From positions 1-9,479 of the forward strand of contig DLMX01000115.1 in the NCBI GenBank assembly GCA_002479405.1: DNA of 9,479 bases. Reading direction: 5' to 3'. The position numbers were made by a program, and so were the translations under genes. Every line of letters begins with the position of its first letter. Within the stretch, counting starts at the first letter, position 1. Shown in pieces: positions 6,453-9,479 of this stretch. The stretch comes from Methylophilaceae bacterium UBA7525 (lineage in GTDB: Bacteria; Pseudomonadota; Gammaproteobacteria; Burkholderiales; Methylophilaceae). The notes under the pieces were generated by a model that saw only the letters and a list, made by a program, of their open reading frames with translations, was not told the origin of the DNA and did not search any database.

Positions 6453-7889
6453 ATGTCATTCTCCTCCCAACGTGCGCTGGTGTGGTTCCGTCGCGATTTG
6501 CGTGACTACGATCATGCCGCCCTCTATCAGGCACTGAAGTCCTCGCCAGAGGTCTACTGCGCATTTATTTTTGATACCGAAATCCTCGACCAGTTACAGG
6601 ACAAGGCCGACCGGCGGGTCGAATTCATCTGGGAAAGCGTACGCGAACTGAAACTCGCGCTGCAGCAGCAAGGCGCCGACCTGATTGTGCACAATGGTGC
6701 CGCCAGTATTGAAATCCCCAAACTGGCGAAGGAACTGGATGTCGCAGCCGTTTACGCCAACCACGATTACGAACCGGCATCCATACGGCGCGATGCCTCG
6801 GTCGCCGATAGTTTGATTCATGCCGGCATCACATTTCACAGCTTCAAGGATCAAGTGATTTTTGAACGGGACGAAGTCCTGACCCAGACAGGCAAACCCT
6901 ATGGGATATTTACCCCCTACAAGAATGCCTGGCTGAAGAAACTTGACGGTTTTTACATACAACCCTATCCGGTCGATCGCTATATTACACATCTGGCCAA
7001 AAGCAAGGCGGTAGAACTGCCATCACTCGAATCGATGGGTTTTAAGCGTACCAACCTCGGCAGCATGAAACTGCCGACCGGCATGTCAGGCGCGCAGAGA
7101 CTGTTTGAAGACTTCATCGAACGCATGCCCATGTATCAGACCGCGCGCGAATTTCCTGCCATCAAAGGTCCTTCCTACCTTTCCGTGCACCTGCGCTTCG
7201 GTACTATCTCCATCCGCCAGCTGGCACGCACGGCATGGCAAATGGGGGGCGCAGGTGCTGAAACATGGTTGAGCGAACTGATCTGGCGTGATTTCTATTT
7301 CCAGATTCTGCATCACCACCCGCACATCGCTGAAGGCCATGCCTACAAGGCTGAGTTCGACAAACTGCCGTTTCCCAACGACGAGATGCTGTTTCAGGCC
7401 TGGTGCACTGGCCGCACCGGCTATCCGCTAGTCGATGCGGCCATGCGCCAGCTCAACCAGACCGGCTACATGCACAACCGGCTGCGCATGATCGTGGCGT
7501 CTTTCCTGACCAAGGACCTGGGTATCGACTGGCGGCGCGGCGAGCGACACTTCGCCGACCACCTCAACGACTACGATCTTGCGGCCAACAATGGTGGCTG
7601 GCAGTGGGCGGCCTCTACCGGCTGCGATGCCCAACCCTGGTTCCGCATCTTCAACCCGGTAACTCAGTCGCAGAAGTTCGACCCGGAGGGGCGTTTCATT
7701 CGCCGCTACCTGCCCGAGCTTGCACGCGTGCCGGACAAATTCATCCATGCGCCGTGGACAATGGGCGGCATCGATCAGAGCGCATGCCGGACCCGGATCG
7801 GCGCGGACTATCCGGCGCCGATCGTGGATCACGCGGCCGCACGCGAGCGCACGCTGCTGCGCTTCGGGGTCCTCAAGGATGGTGGATGA
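6453..7889 (+). CDS. phrB: Deoxyribodipyrimidine photolyase, class I CPD type
   Basis: This light-driven flavoprotein splits cyclobutane pyrimidine dimers. The 478-residue protein is full length for the class. The N-terminal alpha/beta antenna domain begins ALVWFRRDLRDYDH (8-21). The C-terminal helical FAD domain contains ELIWRDFYFQILHHHP (275-290), TGYPLVDAAMRQL (322-334), MHNRLRMIVASFLTKDLGID (340-359) and DYDLAANNGGWQWAAS (373-388). The electron-transfer tryptophan triad is preserved at Trp317, Trp360 and Trp383, and the flavin-contacting Asp375 and Asn380 are present. This favours a repair enzyme over a signalling cryptochrome; the antenna pigment cannot be decided by eye. The start is fixed by the conserved N-terminus, but its Shine-Dalgarno is poor and a hairpin lies just upstream. 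Third-position GC rises along the gene: 41 of the first 60 codons, against 84 of codons 320-420. Confidence 0.95.
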   Translation: MSFSSQRALVWFRRDLRDYDHAALYQALKSSPEVYCAFIFDTEILDQLQDKADRRVEFIWESVRELKLALQQQGADLIVHNGAASIEIPKLAKELDVAAVYANHDYEPASIRRDASVADSLIHAGITFHSFKDQVIFERDEVLTQTGKPYGIFTPYKNAWLKKLDGFYIQPYPVDRYITHLAKSKAVELPSLESMGFKRTNLGSMKLPTGMSGAQRLFEDFIERMPMYQTAREFPAIKGPSYLSVHLRFGTISIRQLARTAWQMGGAGAETWLSELIWRDFYFQILHHHPHIAEGHAYKAEFDKLPFPNDEMLFQAWCTGRTGYPLVDAAMRQLNQTGYMHNRLRMIVASFLTKDLGIDWRRGERHFADHLNDYDLAANNGGWQWAASTGCDAQPWFRIFNPVTQSQKFDPEGRFIRRYLPELARVPDKFIHAPWTMGGIDQSACRTRIGADYPAPIVDHAAARERTLLRFGVLKDGG

Positions 7890-7920
7890 GTCGGCACGGC
7901 AGCGTGCAGGCTCGGGCCGC

Positions 7921-7947
7921 AATGCGGGACAATGCGTGTCCTGTCCC
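7921..7947 (+). repeat. Short overlapping direct and inverted repeats upstream of the PLP enzyme
   Basis: AATGCG occurs at 7921-7926 and 7931-7936, and TGTCC at 7937-7941 and 7942-7946. GGGACA (7926-7931) can pair with TGTCCC at 7942-7947 or, one base shorter, with 7937-7941. This lies 14-40 bases before the ATG, where an operator or leader hairpin could sit, but in such GC-rich DNA it may be chance. Confidence 0.25.
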
Positions 7948-7960
7948 CGGATCCTGCACC

Positions 7961-9121
7961 ATGACCGCCGAGCCTTTCGATTTCGACCGCATCATCGACC
8001 GCCGCAGCCTGCCGAGCGAGAAGTGGGGGCGCTATGCCGGGCGCGACGTGCTGCCGCTGTGGGTCGCCGACATGGATTTCGCGGCGCCGCCTGCGGTGCT
8101 CGAGGCGCTGCAGCAGCGCGTTGGCCATGGCGTGTTCGGCTACACGGAGGCCTGGCCCTCGCTCGTCGACGCGGTGATCGACGGTTTGCGGCGCGACCAC
8201 GATTGGTCGATCGAAGCCGACTGGCTGGTGTGGCTGCCGGGCGTGGTCACGGGCTTCAACCTCGCCTGCGCCATCGCGGGCGAGGCGGGCGATGGCGTGC
8301 TGACTGCCGCGCCCGTGTATCCGCCTTTCCTGAGTGCGCCGGCGAACGTCGGCCGGGTGCTGCAGCGCTGCGATCTGGCGCTGCAAGACGGGCGCTGGCA
8401 GTGGGACTGGGACGCGCTTGCCGCAGCCAGTTCGTCGCGAAGCCGCCTGCTGCTGCTGTGCAGCCCGCACAACCCGGTCGGCCGCGTGTTCGACGAGGCC
8501 GAACTGCGTCGTCTTGCAGCGTTTGCGGCCGAGCGTGACCTGCTGATCTGCTCGGACGAGATCCACTGCGGCCTGGTGCTTGACGAGGCGCGTCAGCATC
8601 GCCCGATCGCCGCGCTCGACGAGGCGACGGCGCGGCGCACGATCACCCTGATGGCACCCTCCAAGACCTGGAACATTCCCGCGCTTTACTGCGCCTTCGC
8701 GGTGATCCCCGATGACGCGGTGCGTCGACGCTACCGGCAGGCCATGCGCGGCATCGTGCCTCATGCGAACGTACTCGGCATGGTGGCGGCCGAGGCGGCG
8801 TATCGCGATGGCGACGACTGGCGGCAGGCGCTGCTTGCCTATCTGCGCGGCAATCGTGCGCGCGTGGTGGAGGCGGTGGGCAAGATGCCCGGGCTTGAGA
8901 TGGTCGTACCCGAAGCGACCTACCTGGCCTGGATCGACTGCCGGCAGATGATGGCCGAGCGCGCGCAGACCGACCCGACGGCCTTCTTCGAGGCCGCCGG
9001 CGTCGGCTTGTCGGATGGTGCAGCCTTTGGCGCTCCCGGCTTCGTCCGTCTCAACTTCGGTTGTCCGCGTGCGACGCTCGACGAAGCCCTCGCGCGCATG
9101 GCGCGTGCGCTCGGTGCCTGA
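7961..9121 (+). CDS. MalY/PatB-like pyridoxal-phosphate enzyme (putative C-S beta-lyase / aminotransferase)
   Basis: This is a fold-type I PLP enzyme of 386 residues (family about 390). The N-terminal LPLWVADMDFAAPP (31-44) is a hallmark of the MalY/PatB group, whose members cleave cystathionine or cysteine to release pyruvate and ammonia. PLP-contacting elements follow in order: APVYPPF (117-123), SPHNPVGRVF (168-177), SDEIHCGL (198-205, with Asp199), the Schiff-base Lys235 in APSKTWNI (232-239), and the carboxylate-binding arginine in FVRLNFG (361-367, Arg364). The frame is open back to 7403, but that overlaps the photolyase. The ATG at 7961 fits the family N-terminus and has a weak CGGA nine bases upstream. 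Third-position GC is high (53 of the first 60 codons). The true substrate is not determinable; methionine or cysteine metabolism is the usual guess. Confidence 0.88.
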   Translation: MTAEPFDFDRIIDRRSLPSEKWGRYAGRDVLPLWVADMDFAAPPAVLEALQQRVGHGVFGYTEAWPSLVDAVIDGLRRDHDWSIEADWLVWLPGVVTGFNLACAIAGEAGDGVLTAAPVYPPFLSAPANVGRVLQRCDLALQDGRWQWDWDALAAASSSRSRLLLLCSPHNPVGRVFDEAELRRLAAFAAERDLLICSDEIHCGLVLDEARQHRPIAALDEATARRTITLMAPSKTWNIPALYCAFAVIPDDAVRRRYRQAMRGIVPHANVLGMVAAEAAYRDGDDWRQALLAYLRGNRARVVEAVGKMPGLEMVVPEATYLAWIDCRQMMAERAQTDPTAFFEAAGVGLSDGAAFGAPGFVRLNFGCPRATLDEALARMARALGA

Positions 9122-9136
9122 GCCGCAGCGCCTGTC

Positions 9137-9479
9137 TCAGCCGGCCACTCGTCCGCAGTAGCCCGCAACCAGGGCAAGGAGTTCCTCTTCCTGATAGGGC
9201 TTGCCCAGGTAGTGGTTGGCACCGATCTCCTGAGCGTAGCGGCGATGCTTCTCGGCCAGGCGCGAGGTGATCATGATCACCGGCAGGTCCGAAAGGCGGG
9301 CATCGGCGCGGATGTTGCGCACCAGATCGAAGCCATCCATGCGCGGCATTTCGATGTCCGACAGAACCACCGCTGGCCGCTCCTGCTGCAGACGCTCCAG
9401 TGCCTGCAGGCCATCGGCGGCCAGCGAAACACGGTAACCCTCCCGCTGCAGCAGGCGCTGCGTGACGCGGCGCACCGTG
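9137..9479 (-). CDS. C-terminal receiver domain of a two-component protein (PilL/ChpA-like), 3' part
   Basis: The visible 114 residues form a response-regulator receiver domain at the end of a gene that continues past the right edge. The frame is open to the last base. A GTG at 9473-9475 could look like a start but is preceded in frame by a threonine codon, giving TVRRVTQRLL, which is internal to the domain. VVLSDIEMPRMDGFDL carries the phosphorylatable aspartate. The downstream MITSR and LGKPY supply the conserved threonine/serine position and lysine. The wording resembles the receiver at the C-terminus of CheA-type hybrid kinases PilL/ChpA, which govern type IV pilus twitching. That assignment, rather than another hybrid kinase or a free CheY-like protein, is recognition from a fragment. 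It ends 15 bases from the convergent PLP-enzyme gene, and I see no terminator between them. Confidence 0.85.
   Translation of the reverse strand, partial: TVRRVTQRLLQREGYRVSLAADGLQALERLQQERPAVVLSDIEMPRMDGFDLVRNIRADARLSDLPVIMITSRLAEKHRRYAQEIGANHYLGKPYQEEELLALVAGYCGRVAG

Noticed and set aside
7403..7960. Upstream in-frame extension of the PLP enzyme by 186 codons
   Set aside because: It overlaps the photolyase FAD domain in another frame and reads as arginine/alanine/proline-rich shadow sequence; the family N-terminus begins at 7961.
7829..8764. 311-residue open frame on the minus strand
   Set aside because: Arginine- and alanine-rich shadow of the high-GC PLP-enzyme gene, with no domain.
9473..9475. 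GTG as the start of a stand-alone CheY-like protein
   Set aside because: The residues after it (VRRVTQRLL) fall within helix 1 of the receiver domain and the acidic pocket that should precede them would be lost, so the gene must begin beyond the window.

Overview
The window reads as chromosomal DNA of a betaproteobacterium. The protein families, the folK / deoxynucleoside kinase / panB / panC order, the class I photolyase and the PilL/ChpA-type receiver all fit that group. No species can be named from the sequence alone. Almost everything is housekeeping. I see no prophage, insertion sequence, CRISPR array, tRNA or rRNA, and no defence or other novel multi-gene system.

Layout: (1) 1-2638, plus strand, is a cofactor and nucleotide cluster: the 3' part of folK (folate), a deoxynucleoside kinase, panB and panC (pantoate and pantothenate synthesis). 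A nested inverted repeat at 2623-2677 separates it from the next gene. (2) 2683-4452, minus strand, is a large DUF4153-type membrane protein convergent with panC. (3) 4608-5931, plus strand, starts from a near-consensus sigma-70 promoter and runs panD, rsfS and a TTG-started rlmH with short gaps, so it looks like one transcription unit. panD makes the beta-alanine that PanC joins to pantoate, so the pathway is complete here but split between two units. (4) 6094-6390 is a small unrecognised protein, followed by a hairpin and then a complete class I photolyase at 6453-7889. (5) 7961-9121 is a MalY/PatB-like PLP enzyme. It is convergent with the 3' end of a two-component gene that runs off the right edge (C-terminal receiver domain, PilL/ChpA-like).

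The most notable feature is compositional. The first 40 codons of folK and the right end of the window are very GC-rich at third codon positions. The interior, from about 121 to about 7400, is clearly less so. Both transitions fall inside genes, near their most conserved segments (folK and the FAD domain of the photolyase). This fits either homologous replacement of a chromosomal block between related bacteria or a chimeric assembly. Gaps between genes are all shorter than 300 bases; the two longest (4453-4666 and 5932-6093) are covered by the promoter and repeat entries.
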